Made by a program: the position numbers and the translations under genes
NCBI GenBank assembly: GCA_029245955.1
Contig: JAQWOH010000053.1
Span: 1-64,000, forward strand
From: Fuerstiella sp.
GTDB lineage: Bacteria > Planctomycetota > Planctomycetia > Planctomycetales > Planctomycetaceae
Reading direction: 5' to 3'
DNA: 64,000 bases
Part shown: piece by piece, positions 8,252-18,013 of the stretch
How the letters are laid out: every line of letters starts with the position of its first letter
Position numbering within the stretch: the stretch's first letter is position 1
Notes under the pieces: model-generated
What the model was told of the DNA's origin: nothing
The model's input: only the letters and a program-made list of their open reading frames with translations
The model's database searches: none

Positions 8252-8402
8252 ATGAGACCTGGTGTTGAGATCAAAAACGTCATAAAACGTTTCGGACAGA
8301 CCCTGGCTCCGGACCAGGTATCGCTGCAGATTTCCCCCCGGTGCCGTTTGCACTGTGCTGGGTCCCAACGGTGCTGGCAAGAGAACACAGCGGCCGTTCC
8401 TG
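8252..8402 (+). pseudogene. Remnant of an ABC transporter ATPase N-terminus
   Basis: From the ATG at 8252, the first 27 codons read like the start of an ABC ATPase (IKNVIKRFGQT, DQVSLQI). A one-base insertion around 8330-8338, in a run of T and C, shifts the frame. In the new frame the Walker A region follows (VCTVLGPNGAGKRT), with one of the two usual threonines replaced. After this the match stops abruptly: no Q-loop, signature motif or Walker B is present before the next gene at 8460. This is a truncated, frameshifted relic of the ATPase that normally follows a YtrA-type regulator. Confidence 0.7.
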
Positions 8403-8459
8403 TTAGAGTATCGAAAGAGAAATTTCCGGCCAGCAAAGAATCAGGACAGACGAATCGCG

Positions 8460-9914
8460 ATGACGAAAATCGAATTCCCCCAAAGTCGTTGTCAGGTCGG
8501 AGTGAGCCGCGCTGATGTGACACCGCCGGTCGGCATTTACCATCGTATGTGGGGGGCAGCCAAGCACGACAGAGCGACGGGCATCCATCGCCCGCTGACC
8601 GTCACTGCTCTGGCGATGTCGGCAGAAACGTCACCGGAAGATAAACCGGACGCCGTCTTCGTAGCCGTCGACCACTGCCTGCTGTGGTATTCGGAAATGG
8701 CAGCACTGCTGGATACAGTCGGCGACCTGACAGGAATCTCCGTCGACCGCATCACCGTATTCTTTTCGCATACCCACGCGGCCGGCCTGATGGGCCTGGA
8801 ACGAATAGAACTGCCGGGTGGTGAACTGATTCCCGACTATCTGACGAGTCTTAGTAACGAAATCGCAACCGCGGTCAACGACGCAGTCGCGACGATGCAG
8901 TCCGCCGTAATCAGTTACAGTACGGGACGTTGTAACCTGGCAACAAATCGTGACTTCTTTGACCCTGATCGCGAGCACGCTGTGTGTGGATTCAATCCGG
9001 AAGGAACGGCCGATGATTCGGTGCTGGTGGGGCGTGTGCAGCATGCTGAATCCAGCAGACCCATCGCGACGATCGTCAATTACGCCTGCCACCCCACAAC
9101 GCTGGCATGGGACAACACACTGATCAGCCCGGACTACCCTGGAGCCATGCGGGAAGTCGTGGAAGATGCGACTAAAGCACCATGCTTCTTCATTCAGGGA
9201 GCATCCGGAGACATTGGCCCGCGCGACGGCTATACAGGCGACGTTACAGTCGCAGACCGCAATGGACGACAGTTGGGATATGCCGTGCTGTCGGCTCTGG
9301 AAAATATGCCGCCGGCATCCACATCCCTGAAGTACACAGGTGCAGTCGTTTCCGGTGCAACCATTGGCACATGGCAGTTCTTTAACACTGATGATCAACG
9401 GCAGTCGGACGCTGTCGCGTGGCAGCACATCGCCACGTCCTGTGAGATCCCCTATCGCAGCGATCTGCCCGATCGTGAAGAACTGCAGCGTGAACGCACA
9501 GAATGGCTGGCCAAACAGGACGCCGCCGCCGCATCCGGCGATACGTCTGCCGCTGCAGACGCTCGAGCAATGGCCGAACGGATGACTCGTCGTCTGGTGC
9601 GAGTCGAGCATCTGCCCGTGAGCGATACCCTGCCCTACGCCGTGCAGATCTGGAAACTGGGCGACGCAATATGGCTGGCTCTGGACGGCGAACTCTACAA
9701 TGTCCTGCAACGCAGGCTTCGAAAAACATTCCCGGACACTTCCATCGTCCTCGGCACTCTCGCCAACGGGTCAAAGGCATGGTACATTCCTGACAGGGAT
9801 TCTTACGGAAAAGGGCTGTACCAGGAAGATGCCTCCGTTCTGGCTCAGGGCGCACTGGAACAACTGTTCGATTTTCTTGTGCTGAAAATCGGGGCCCTGC
9901 TACAGACGACTTAG
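8460..9914 (+). CDS. Neutral/alkaline ceramidase-like protein
   Basis: A 484-residue protein resembling the N-terminal catalytic domain of neutral/alkaline non-lysosomal ceramidases. Supporting segments are VGVSRADVTPPVG at the start, the histidine motif FFSHTHAAG near residue 101, NYACHPTTLAWDN near 207, and FFIQGASGDIGPRDG near 245. In the enzyme family the histidines bind zinc and the GASGD serine region is catalytic. It lacks an obvious signal peptide and the C-terminal immunoglobulin-like domain, as many planctomycete homologues do, so the substrate may not be ceramide. The frame is open further upstream into the ABC relic, but ATG 8460 fits the conserved start. Confidence 0.8.
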   Translation: MTKIEFPQSRCQVGVSRADVTPPVGIYHRMWGAAKHDRATGIHRPLTVTALAMSAETSPEDKPDAVFVAVDHCLLWYSEMAALLDTVGDLTGISVDRITVFFSHTHAAGLMGLERIELPGGELIPDYLTSLSNEIATAVNDAVATMQSAVISYSTGRCNLATNRDFFDPDREHAVCGFNPEGTADDSVLVGRVQHAESSRPIATIVNYACHPTTLAWDNTLISPDYPGAMREVVEDATKAPCFFIQGASGDIGPRDGYTGDVTVADRNGRQLGYAVLSALENMPPASTSLKYTGAVVSGATIGTWQFFNTDDQRQSDAVAWQHIATSCEIPYRSDLPDREELQRERTEWLAKQDAAAASGDTSAAADARAMAERMTRRLVRVEHLPVSDTLPYAVQIWKLGDAIWLALDGELYNVLQRRLRKTFPDTSIVLGTLANGSKAWYIPDRDSYGKGLYQEDASVLAQGALEQLFDFLVLKIGALLQTT

Positions 9915-10104
9915 TTCTCTTGGCGTCAACTTCGTGTAACACCGGTCCGGTGCTGCAATGATCGCTGCTCGGCCACGCAGGGTTCGTCGGTAAGATCACT
10001 TCACCTTTCTGCTGACAGCTCTGCATCCGTCCACATTACTGAACCGGCGGTTCTCGAACAAAGAATCGAACCTGGTGGCCACAATCCGCCTGCAGGAGTA
10101 CCCC

Positions 10105-10989
10105 ATGAACAAACGTTTTATCCTGATCGTGACGGTGTTGATGTTGTCCGGAAGTGATTCCATGAGTGAGGACTGGAAACCGCTGTGGTCAGGCGGCGCC
10201 CCAGGTGCAACAGGTGAAACAGAACACGACGTACCCGCTCTGCTGGCGTTCCCGGCACCTCAGGACAAAGCCAACGGCTGCGGCGTCGTTGTCTGCCCCG
10301 GCGGTGGCTACGGTGGACTGGCAATGGACCACGAGGGTTATCAGATTGTGGAATGGCTGAACAAGCGAGGCGTCAGCGCGTGGATTCTGCGATACCGCCT
10401 GGGATCAAAGGGTTATCATCATCCCATCCAGAAAGGTGATGTGCTGCGAGCTGTCAGTACCGTTCGACATAACGCCAGGGCCAATGGAGTCGATCCAAAA
10501 CGCATCGGCGTCTGGGGTTTCTCTGCCGGTGGCCATCTGGCGTCAACGGCAGCCACTCACTTTGGCGCCGGCGATTCAAACGCGGCAGACCCTGTCGACA
10601 GAGTCAGCAGTCGGCCCGACTTTGCCATTCTGTGCTATCCGGTTATTACAATGGACGAAGCTTTCACGCACACGGGGTCCCGACGTAATCTGCTGGGAGC
10701 AGATCGTTACGACAGCGCCGACCTGGTGGATCTGCTGTCCAACGAAAAGCGAGTCACCAAACAGACTCCCCCGACGTTCATCTTCCACACAACCGAGGAC
10801 CAGGCCGTTCCTGTCAGAAACGCCACGGAATTCTATTCCGCTCTGCAGCAGCACGGTGTCAACTGCGAACTGCACATCTATCAGAAGGGACGCCATGGCG
10901 TCGGTCTCGGCGGCAACGACCCGATTCTGTCCACGTGGCCCGCTCGCCTGGAAGATTGGCTTAAGATCAACAACTTCCTGACGAACTGA
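10105..10989 (+). CDS. Secreted alpha/beta hydrolase, acetyl-xylan-esterase-like
   Basis: A 294-residue hydrolase with an N-terminal signal peptide (KRFILIVTVLMLSGSDS). The alpha/beta-hydrolase landmarks are the oxyanion region VVCPGGGYGGLA, the nucleophile elbow GFSAGGH near residue 143, the acid in HTTEDQAVPV near 235 and the catalytic histidine in KGRHGVGLG near 268. This group is commonly annotated as esterase/lipase or endo-xylanase-like esterase and probably removes acyl groups from plant or algal polysaccharide outside the cytoplasm. The start at ATG 10105 has a GCAGGAG site at 10092-10098. A frame extension to 10075 carries no signal-peptide character. Confidence 0.85.
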   Translation: MNKRFILIVTVLMLSGSDSMSEDWKPLWSGGAPGATGETEHDVPALLAFPAPQDKANGCGVVVCPGGGYGGLAMDHEGYQIVEWLNKRGVSAWILRYRLGSKGYHHPIQKGDVLRAVSTVRHNARANGVDPKRIGVWGFSAGGHLASTAATHFGAGDSNAADPVDRVSSRPDFAILCYPVITMDEAFTHTGSRRNLLGADRYDSADLVDLLSNEKRVTKQTPPTFIFHTTEDQAVPVRNATEFYSALQQHGVNCELHIYQKGRHGVGLGGNDPILSTWPARLEDWLKINNFLTN

Positions 10990-11149
10990 CCGGAGGCCCC
11001 GACCGGAACGGTGGCGTGGCATGTTCGGGAAGACATCGGTGACGCTGGAAGCACCGAATAAGCTGGATCGCCGGACGAGTCATCAGTGCTGTGAACAGGC
11101 GACGGTTGTGGTTAAATCTTCTGTCATATTTCAAGCGGGACGAATAGCA

Positions 11150-12457
11150 ATGAAACGATTTGTTCTTGAACCGGTCACTCGAACAGTCATCGGCTGTCTG
11201 CTTGTGGTCGCAGTTGCCAGGCCAGGTGTTCAGGCAACAGCCCAGGATGCGGCGGCTCCGGTGGAATCATTTCTGGTCCAGGGCAAACTAGCTGACGGTG
11301 CGGCGGCGATGCAGAAGTTGATCAACGAAGATCCAGAAGATCAGCAGGCGAGATTCAGTCTGGGAGTAGTGCAGTTTTTTCAGGCGATCGAAGGCCTTGG
11401 GCAGGATCAGTATCGTTACGGTTTGCTGGGTGGTCGCAGCCGAGCGATTCCGTTCATGCGACTGCCGATTCCGGAAAACTCTGAGCCCGAAGAAATTTCA
11501 TACCAGAAGGCCCGGGCTCTGGTGCAGAGATTTGTTGACCGGTTGACGACAGCCGAACAGACGTTGTCAGCGGTCACTCCGGATGACATCAGGCTGCCGC
11601 TGAAACTGGGTTCCGTCAAACTCGATCTCGACGGCAACGGGAAACTGACGAATACAGAAACAATGTGGCACATCAGTCAGGTGCTGCAGAATCCCCGCAT
11701 AGCGGACAACGCCGCGGCACAGAACAACTTCCCCGTCGTCTTTGATGCCGCTGACGTGCCATGGCTTCAGGGTTACTGTCACGCTCTGTCAGCTGTTGGA
11801 GAGATTGTGCTCGCTTACGACTGGCAGGACCAGTTTGAGCGGACTGCTCATTTGTTTTACCCCAGAGTCGATGCTCCCTACGATTTCCTGGCAGCGGAAG
11901 GTCCGGGAGTTTTCATGAGCTTTGGGCCCCAGAATATTCTGGACTTCATCGCATGGCTGCACACCATCAACTACGAAGTGGTGGAACCGGAACGCATGCA
12001 GAAGGCGCTGATGCACATGGAAACCGTCATCCGGCTGAGTCGACAGTCATGGAAATCAATTGAAGCCGAAACGGACGATGACCATGAATGGGTGCCCGGT
12101 GCAGACCAGACATCCGTCATGAATGGCTTTAAAGTCGGCCGTGACGTCATTTCCGGCTGGCACGAATTCCTGGATGAAATGGAATCCATTCTCCAGGGAA
12201 GACAATTAGTACCTTTCTGGCGAGGCATCAAGGGCGGCATTCCTCTGGGCAGCAGATTGCCTCAGAATCCAAACGTGGGCATCAATGTCCGCAAGATATT
12301 TACACAACCGACCCGATTTGATCTGGCTTTATGGATTCAGGGAACAGCATTGACACCGTATCTTGAGGAAGGAGAAATCGTCTCTGCGGAAAAATGGGGC
12401 AAAATGATGGCCAGATTCCGCGGTAACTTCCTGAACTTCGCTTTGTGGTTCAACTAA
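11150..12457 (+). CDS. Secreted hypothetical protein with one EF-hand-like loop
   Basis: A 435-residue exported protein of unknown function. A signal peptide (TVIGCLLVVAVARPGVQA) is followed by a TPR-like start (LADGAAAMQKLINEDPEDQQ). A canonical calcium-binding loop, DLDGNGKLTNTE, is encoded at 11624-11659 with Asp, Asp, Asn and Glu at the coordinating positions. The remaining sequence has long aromatic-rich helical stretches and a conserved-looking C-terminus. I believe homologues exist in other planctomycetes as hypothetical proteins, but I cannot name a family. The ATG at 11150 is chosen over an earlier frame opening because the signal peptide starts there. Confidence 0.75.
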   Translation: MKRFVLEPVTRTVIGCLLVVAVARPGVQATAQDAAAPVESFLVQGKLADGAAAMQKLINEDPEDQQARFSLGVVQFFQAIEGLGQDQYRYGLLGGRSRAIPFMRLPIPENSEPEEISYQKARALVQRFVDRLTTAEQTLSAVTPDDIRLPLKLGSVKLDLDGNGKLTNTETMWHISQVLQNPRIADNAAAQNNFPVVFDAADVPWLQGYCHALSAVGEIVLAYDWQDQFERTAHLFYPRVDAPYDFLAAEGPGVFMSFGPQNILDFIAWLHTINYEVVEPERMQKALMHMETVIRLSRQSWKSIEAETDDDHEWVPGADQTSVMNGFKVGRDVISGWHEFLDEMESILQGRQLVPFWRGIKGGIPLGSRLPQNPNVGINVRKIFTQPTRFDLALWIQGTALTPYLEEGEIVSAEKWGKMMARFRGNFLNFALWFN

Positions 12458-12675
12458 TGCAGTTTACTTATTTTCGTGGACGATACTGGCTCGTGGAAAT
12501 AACGAAACTGCTGTCGAAAACGTGTTTCGCGGCCACAAGTCAGCTTGAAATGCTGTCGCCCGTCTTCGACGGTCAACACGAGCTGACGCTCAGAAACAGG
12601 ATTTCATGTCCGCAGCTGGCCGCTGTTCACTGAGTGACGACGTGCATTCGCTGAAGAAAAGACAAACCTAACATC

Positions 12676-13131
12676 ATGCAGATCTGGATTGATGCAGACG
12701 CCTGTCCGTCCGAAGCCAAGGAGATACTGTTCAAGGCTGCCCGGCGAATAGGTCTTCGTCTGACCCTGGTGGCCAATCAGCCGATGAACTATCCCAAATC
12801 GGACCTGATACGCTTCGAACTGGTAAAGGCCGGCGCAGATGTGGCTGATCAGCGGATCGTGGAATTACTCAGCAAGGGAGACCTCGTGGTCACGGCTGAT
12901 ATTCCTCTGGCCGCCGATGCGATTGAGAAGGGGGGGTTCGTGATTGATCCGCGGGGCGACCTGCTGGACAAAAACAACATCGGGTCCCGACTGTCGACTC
13001 GCAATTTTCTGGCCGAGTTTCGCGCGGCAGGTATTCAAACGGCCGGACCACCACCTTACACGCCGAAAGACAAACAGAACTTCGCCAATCAGCTGGACAA
13101 GCTGCTGACGAAACTGCTGCGTGTGCCGTAG
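12676..13131 (+). CDS. yaiI: YaiI/YqxD family protein (DUF188)
   Basis: A 151-residue cytoplasmic protein of the DUF188 family, related in fold to NYN/PIN-type nucleases; biological role not established. Signature: the start IWIDADACPSEAKEI, then NQPMNYP, VVTADIPLAADAIEKGG and DPRGDLLDKNNIG, with the acidic residues that would bind metal. Length is typical (about 150). It ends 7 bases from the convergent sirohydrochlorin-chelatase-like gene. Confidence 0.92.
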   Translation: MQIWIDADACPSEAKEILFKAARRIGLRLTLVANQPMNYPKSDLIRFELVKAGADVADQRIVELLSKGDLVVTADIPLAADAIEKGGFVIDPRGDLLDKNNIGSRLSTRNFLAEFRAAGIQTAGPPPYTPKDKQNFANQLDKLLTKLLRVP

Positions 13132-13138
13132 AGCATCG

Positions 13139-13648
13139 TCAAACGTCAGCTGCCGGTGCCTGACTGCCACGGTTCAGCTTGCAGCTGTTGCTGTCGTCGC
13201 AAACATCGCATGGCTGGCCTGCTGACTGACCGTTCGCTGCCTCCAGACAGTGTCGGATGCGGTCATTGATGATGGATGACATTTCCGGATGCAGACCGAA
13301 GGGAGCCGTGACAAGCCACTCGACATCAGGAAAAGGCCTGGCGGCCTCGATCACCAGTCGAGGGATATCCTCGCTCCAGTGTCGTCCAGGAGACAGAAAG
13401 TACGGAAAAACAACAACTCGTTCCGCACCCTGCTCAACACAAATGCGAAAGGCAGTTTTGATGTCCGGCTGAGCCAATTCCATGTGCGCCGGCTGCACGA
13501 TCGAATAAGTTGACTGAGCCGCAAAGATCTCAGTGGCACGATACAGCATTTCGTTGCTGGCAGGCTTGCGCGAACCATGATCCACGATAACGACAGCGGT
13601 TATCGGCGGTCGCAGATTCGTTTCCGGTGTATCGGACTCAACAAGCAT
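13139..13648 (-). CDS. Sirohydrochlorin chelatase-like protein (CbiX/SirB family)
   Basis: A 169-residue single-domain CbiX-type protein. The family start VVIVDHGSRKPASNEML is near residue 20, HMELAQPDI near 55, and the metal-site region VVFPYFLSPGRHWSEDIP near 80, with the expected histidines. SirB-type enzymes insert Fe(II) into sirohydrochlorin to make siroheme, the cofactor of sulfite and nitrite reductases; CbiX-type enzymes insert cobalt. The C-terminal tail has Cys residues (CDVCDDSNSC), which could hold metal or an Fe-S centre as in some CbiX proteins. Nearby PAP nucleotidase and anion-permease genes favour a sulfur role, by inference. Confidence 0.85.
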   Translation of the reverse strand: MLVESDTPETNLRPPITAVVIVDHGSRKPASNEMLYRATEIFAAQSTYSIVQPAHMELAQPDIKTAFRICVEQGAERVVVFPYFLSPGRHWSEDIPRLVIEAARPFPDVEWLVTAPFGLHPEMSSIINDRIRHCLEAANGQSAGQPCDVCDDSNSCKLNRGSQAPAADV

Positions 13649-13779
13649 AACAGTGTACCGGCCAAACCAAACTTTTCAGGATACGCTTCCTGCTTGTCAC
13701 ATGCGTCCTGACTGTTCCGAGCGTCAGCTGGCAACGACCGTGGAAGACGATTTGTGTTAACCGCGGGTGACGGCCGGCA

Positions 13780-16311
13780 TTACTTCTGCTGTCCAAACTT
13801 GACTGGAAGTGGAAACCCTAACGTGTCTTTATTCGGCTGAAACCCTTTGCCGTCAACATCAATGAAAACAGGATTGGACAGCGCGGCCGGGTGTTGCTTT
13901 CCGAAAGTCGCCCCCATGACCTCGCCCAGAATTTCCGTACGATGACCTGTGACAACGACAAGATGACTGTCCTCAGTCAGCACAATATCCAGTGTACGAT
14001 CAAATTTCAGCACATCATCGTTGAACATGTCTGCGTTCCGGCCTCGAGTAAATCGCAGCTTTTCCACCCCCCTGCCGTTGACCAGTACAAATACGGTATC
14101 AACATCGAACCAGTTCGGACATTGCACGCGCACATGAGCTGTCACCTTTCGTGACTTCGCAACCAGATCCTGCCCGCTGACAATGGATTCGCTGCCATCT
14201 GCTTCACGGTACGTGACTTCCAGATACGGTCCGTTGGACATCACCAGACGGCCCTGTTCCGACGCGTGAACCATTTCCATCGGGTCAATCATCGCCGGAT
14301 CATCAGTACTGGACTGAATCCAGTTGCGCAGCCAGCCACTGCCATGAAAATTGTAATGAGCATCGGTATTGACGACTCCATATATGCGATACCCCTGATT
14401 CAGCAACTGCAGCCAGTTCAACATGCGGTTGTTGCCAAACGCTTTGCCGTCTCGCTCGTCAAACTGGCTCACATTCAGAATCCGATCAATCGGATGAATT
14501 TCCATCACATCCATCAACGGAAACGACCGTGAATATCCTCCGTCGGGTGTTCCATCTCCGTTCTTGTCGTAGAACAGCCACCCCGGATCCGGGTGATTCT
14601 GCTGGATGAGTTTCTCGCTGCGCTCGTCCCACAACGCGATCCGTTCAATCTGCGTTTCGGGACTGGAATCCGTCACCGGGCCCCCACCGTCCTGCGTTCT
14701 GGGAGTGTGCTTCATCGGAAAAGCGTTCTGATGATTCAGAGGCAGCGGTTGCCCCGTCAGCTCCATCCCCGATACAGTCGCCAGAAACTTCTTCAACCCA
14801 AGTGCTGCGATGTGCCCGTCGTACGTACTGACCCGGTTGTGTTCCGTGCAGGGAGCGAATTCGATGTTCTCGGCCGCCAGATTCAGGACACGCCCTTTCT
14901 GGCTGCCGGTGTTGTCGCCCGATGGTGAGCTGTGACTGTGAAAATCACTGCTCACCCAGCCTGGTGTCTTTACCGAATGCCGAAGTGTTGCTGCAAGTTT
15001 CGTCGTCTGACCGGCTGTGACGGTGAGTTTGGTGAAAACCGCATCATATTCCGGACCGTGACTGACAATCACGTCGTAGTTCCCGGCCTGTAGCGGTGTC
15101 GCAAATGTGCCGTCTGCAGTGTAGGCGAGGTTTCGCACAAAGTGTTCGGCAGATTCCGGCCCCCAGTTCGGTGTGGGAGTATCGCCATCGCCGATGAATT
15201 CCACTTTCGCAGGAATGGCCGCCCCGTCGCTATCGATGATCGTCGCCGTAACATCCCCGGCCCGATAGCTTCTGCTTTGCAGCTCAAAAGTGTTTGCTCC
15301 CTCCCCCACCTGAATCTGAACGGCGTTGGGGGGCAGCAGGGCAACTCCGCCAATGGTTGCGTTGATTGTGTATGTCCCCTCCGGAAGTCTCAGCCGTGCC
15401 GCCCCCTTCAAGTCAGTCCTGACCGTCCCGCGAAGTTCCTTTCCTCGACGAAACTCAACGCGGGCGTCTTCTGCGGGCGCTCCATCCGCAGTGAGAAGCG
15501 TAACTTCGCAGCGACGCGAGGCTGATGGGACCTTCGCAATTCGTTCTGCCACAGCCAGTACGTTTGGCAGAGATCTGCCAACGACGATGTGACGTTTGAA
15601 AGTAAACGACTGCCCGGGCTTCACAACAACAGGGCTCCCGTCTTCCGACTCATAGACCAGCACGCACTCTCGCGAGTTGCTGTTGCTGCGAATTCGATAT
15701 CCGGCGGCACATATCGCGTATGCCTGCTGCCAGTAAACATCATCAACACAGAAAACAGTATGAGTCCCGTTCGGTGATCTCACCATCTCCTCTTTGCCGC
15801 CGTCCGCTCGCAAATCGTCCTCAAGAGCAAGTGCCCAGTCCGTCTTTGTGGTATTCGACCATGTCGACATAATCTCAATGACCGGCTGGTCACGACTAAG
15901 CTCATAGCGAACCTCACACATTGGTCGCGTCTCTGACCCGGGCGAAGTCACAGTGACGACTTGCTCATCGGCCTGCGTCTGAGAAAACGCAAACTTCCGG
16001 CGGCCGGGATAAAAGGAACCTAACTGATCGCTTTCGTATGATGTTGCCGCGAAGTCAATCAGACACCCACCGACACCGCGAACGGTCATGTTGCTGTTTC
16101 GTGTCGTCGCGGGAAACGCAATGACGGCTTTGGCAGAACGGTTCTGCAGCGCGAAGTCGCCGTAAATGGCGTCAACTTCTTTTCCATCAGGCACCAGCCG
16201 GTCATAGTTCGCTTCCGTCAGTTGCTGAGCAAACAACGAACCGCCGTCACAAAGGACAGAGGCCAGCAGAACTGCAGAAACGAACCGGAAACGAACAAAT
16301 GAAAGAACCAT
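13780..16311 (-). CDS. Secreted CehA/McbA-like PHP metallohydrolase
   Basis: A large exported protein of 843 residues with a signal peptide (FVSAVLLASVLCDGGSLFAQ). The first third is beta-rich. Two carboxypeptidase-regulatory-like beta domains follow (LTADGAPAEDARVEFRRGKE and a second near residue 350). The PHP-type catalytic part starts near residue 450: SSDFHSHSSPSGDN, then CTEHNRVS, and later VNTDAHYNFHGSG, which supply the metal-binding His/Asp residues. Named family members cleave carbamate or ester bonds, but here the natural substrate is unknown. Start ATG at 16311 gives the signal peptide. It is transcribed away from the zinc-ribbon gene. Confidence 0.85.
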   Translation of the reverse strand: MVLSFVRFRFVSAVLLASVLCDGGSLFAQQLTEANYDRLVPDGKEVDAIYGDFALQNRSAKAVIAFPATTRNSNMTVRGVGGCLIDFAATSYESDQLGSFYPGRRKFAFSQTQADEQVVTVTSPGSETRPMCEVRYELSRDQPVIEIMSTWSNTTKTDWALALEDDLRADGGKEEMVRSPNGTHTVFCVDDVYWQQAYAICAAGYRIRSNSNSRECVLVYESEDGSPVVVKPGQSFTFKRHIVVGRSLPNVLAVAERIAKVPSASRRCEVTLLTADGAPAEDARVEFRRGKELRGTVRTDLKGAARLRLPEGTYTINATIGGVALLPPNAVQIQVGEGANTFELQSRSYRAGDVTATIIDSDGAAIPAKVEFIGDGDTPTPNWGPESAEHFVRNLAYTADGTFATPLQAGNYDVIVSHGPEYDAVFTKLTVTAGQTTKLAATLRHSVKTPGWVSSDFHSHSSPSGDNTGSQKGRVLNLAAENIEFAPCTEHNRVSTYDGHIAALGLKKFLATVSGMELTGQPLPLNHQNAFPMKHTPRTQDGGGPVTDSSPETQIERIALWDERSEKLIQQNHPDPGWLFYDKNGDGTPDGGYSRSFPLMDVMEIHPIDRILNVSQFDERDGKAFGNNRMLNWLQLLNQGYRIYGVVNTDAHYNFHGSGWLRNWIQSSTDDPAMIDPMEMVHASEQGRLVMSNGPYLEVTYREADGSESIVSGQDLVAKSRKVTAHVRVQCPNWFDVDTVFVLVNGRGVEKLRFTRGRNADMFNDDVLKFDRTLDIVLTEDSHLVVVTGHRTEILGEVMGATFGKQHPAALSNPVFIDVDGKGFQPNKDTLGFPLPVKFGQQK

Positions 16312-16524
16312 GCATAAACTCCGGGGTGGGCAAACAACTCACACGAACTTACAGACCATACCGAAAACCGTTGGCCCCGTCCTGTGGTCCACACGAAAAG
16401 TCGGTCGCTGACAAGCGAGGCTCAACATTTCGACATGCGGCAACCTGTCAAAATCAGAAAGTACATCTTCAGAAGACCGAACGGTTTGTTCTCAGCGTTT
16501 CCCGTCGAGTATAAGACAAACAGA

Positions 16525-16809
16525 ATGCCAGCCACAGAACCCAATGATTGGTCACCCTGCCCGCACTGCGGATTCGACCTGCCCCCGAACGCCAGAGTCT
16601 GCCGAGAATGTGGCTTCAGCGACGACTACGTCGATTCCGGCGACAGTTACGATCCACATGACGACGACTTTGACTACGATGACTTCGTAGCCCGCGCATT
16701 CCCGCAGCACGGCGAAGCGGATTCTCCGGCCAGCCGGCGCCAGATGTGGATACGCATGATCATCCTGGCAATCATTGGGTCTTTTGTTCTGAGTTTGCTG
16801 CTCACTTGA
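16525..16809 (+). CDS. Zinc-ribbon membrane protein, small
   Basis: A 94-residue protein with an N-terminal zinc ribbon (CPHCGFDLPPNARVCRECGF; two CxxC pairs), a very acidic linker rich in Asp/Tyr, and a C-terminal membrane helix (IILAIIGSFVLSLLLT). The zinc ribbon should face the cytoplasm as the anchor is at the C-terminus. I chose ATG 16525 because the frame opening to 16384 lacks protein-like composition. The function is unknown; similar small zinc-ribbon anchors are common in planctomycetes. Confidence 0.7.
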   Translation: MPATEPNDWSPCPHCGFDLPPNARVCRECGFSDDYVDSGDSYDPHDDDFDYDDFVARAFPQHGEADSPASRRQMWIRMIILAIIGSFVLSLLLT

Positions 16810-16987
16810 TGCGGAACCGCCCGCAATCTGATTCCAGCGAGCAATCGAGAATTGCCGGCCCGCGGGATCTGATCGCTGCAAAATGCCCGGAAGAGGCTGT
16901 CTGTATTGCCGAAACCTCTTTTGTCAGCCAGACAATTGCGGTAAAAGGCACGCCTTTGATATCAGACACAACAAACGAAAGCGGTCG

Positions 16988-18004
16988 ATGACCTCTTTGT
17001 ACGCAAGTGAACTGAAGACGGGGCTGCAGGCAGTCCGTCAGGCAGCTGATGTCTGCCGGACGGTTCAGGCCGCCATCTCAGCAGAATCTCTGGAGAAAAA
17101 GGACAAGAGTCCTGTCACGGTGGCTGACTTTGCCAGCCAGGCGATGATTTGTCGTCAGCTACAGGCAGCTTTTCCCGATGATCCTGTGATTGGTGAAGAA
17201 GGCGCCGAAGAGCTTCGCGAGCCGGCCGGTGCGGAATTTCTGGCCCGGATCGTTGCCGAGTGCGGGAGCGTTGGCGTTGACGGAACTCCCGACGAAATCT
17301 GCGACTGGATTGATCGTGGTGGCCTGCAGGAGTATCGGTCCCGGTTCTGGACGCTGGATCCGATCGACGGTACCAAGGGATTCCTGAGGAAAGAGCAGTA
17401 TGCGATTTCGCTGGCGTTGATTGTTGACGGAGAGATTCAAATTGGAATTCTCGGCTGCCCCAACATGCCACTGGATTCATCTCAACCAGACGGTGCACAG
17501 GGCATCCTGTCATGGGCCGTAAAGGGTACAGGCAGTTTCATTCAACCACTTGATTCACCAGGCAGTGAGCCACGACGAGTGCAGGTGTCATCCACGGCCG
17601 TCAGCAGTGACGCTCGGTTCTGTGAATCCGTCGAATCAGGGCACAGTTCACACGACTGGTCCGGCCAGATCGGCGGACAACTCGGAATCCGTCGCGAACC
17701 GTTTCGTATTGACAGTCAGTGCAAGTACCTGGCAGTGGCGATGGGTGACGCCGATATTTATCTGCGTCTGCCGACGCGAAAAGATTATCAGGAAAAAATC
17801 TGGGACCACGCTGGTGGCATTCTGGTTGTTGAAGAAGCTGGTGGCATGGTCACTGACATCCACGGTAAAGCCCCCGAGTTTCATCATGGTGCGACGCTGG
17901 CCATGAACAAAGGCATGGTTGTGACAAATGGACAGTTTCACGATGCAGTCGTGGCTGCCGTCACGGATAATTCGCCAGACCGAATCCCTCCTGAACTCAG
18001 CTGA
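16988..18004 (+). CDS. 3'(2'),5'-bisphosphate nucleotidase (PAP phosphatase, inositol-phosphatase family)
   Basis: A cytoplasmic 338-residue Mg2+-dependent phosphatase of the Hal2/CysQ type, which removes the 3'-phosphate of PAP formed in sulfate activation. Motifs: VTVADFASQAM near residue 40, PVIGEEGAEEL near 67, the metal-site signature WTLDPIDGTKGFLR near 122, and the second signature IWDHAGGILVVEEAGG near 272. The insertion between the first metal site and the DPIDGT motif matches the eukaryotic Hal2-like branch rather than short CysQ. The stop is 10 bases before the SLC13-type permease, so the two are probably co-transcribed, which supports a role in sulfate metabolism. Confidence 0.9.
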   Translation: MTSLYASELKTGLQAVRQAADVCRTVQAAISAESLEKKDKSPVTVADFASQAMICRQLQAAFPDDPVIGEEGAEELREPAGAEFLARIVAECGSVGVDGTPDEICDWIDRGGLQEYRSRFWTLDPIDGTKGFLRKEQYAISLALIVDGEIQIGILGCPNMPLDSSQPDGAQGILSWAVKGTGSFIQPLDSPGSEPRRVQVSSTAVSSDARFCESVESGHSSHDWSGQIGGQLGIRREPFRIDSQCKYLAVAMGDADIYLRLPTRKDYQEKIWDHAGGILVVEEAGGMVTDIHGKAPEFHHGATLAMNKGMVVTNGQFHDAVVAAVTDNSPDRIPPELS

Positions 18005-18013
18005 AAGTTTGTG

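Noticed and set aside
8631..9710. 359-codon open frame on the minus strand
   Set aside because: Antisense to the ceramidase-like gene. Composition is rich in Cys, His and Arg with no motif.
9382..10026. 214-codon minus-strand frame
   Set aside because: Antisense to the end of the ceramidase-like gene; extremely Arg-rich, no start signal.
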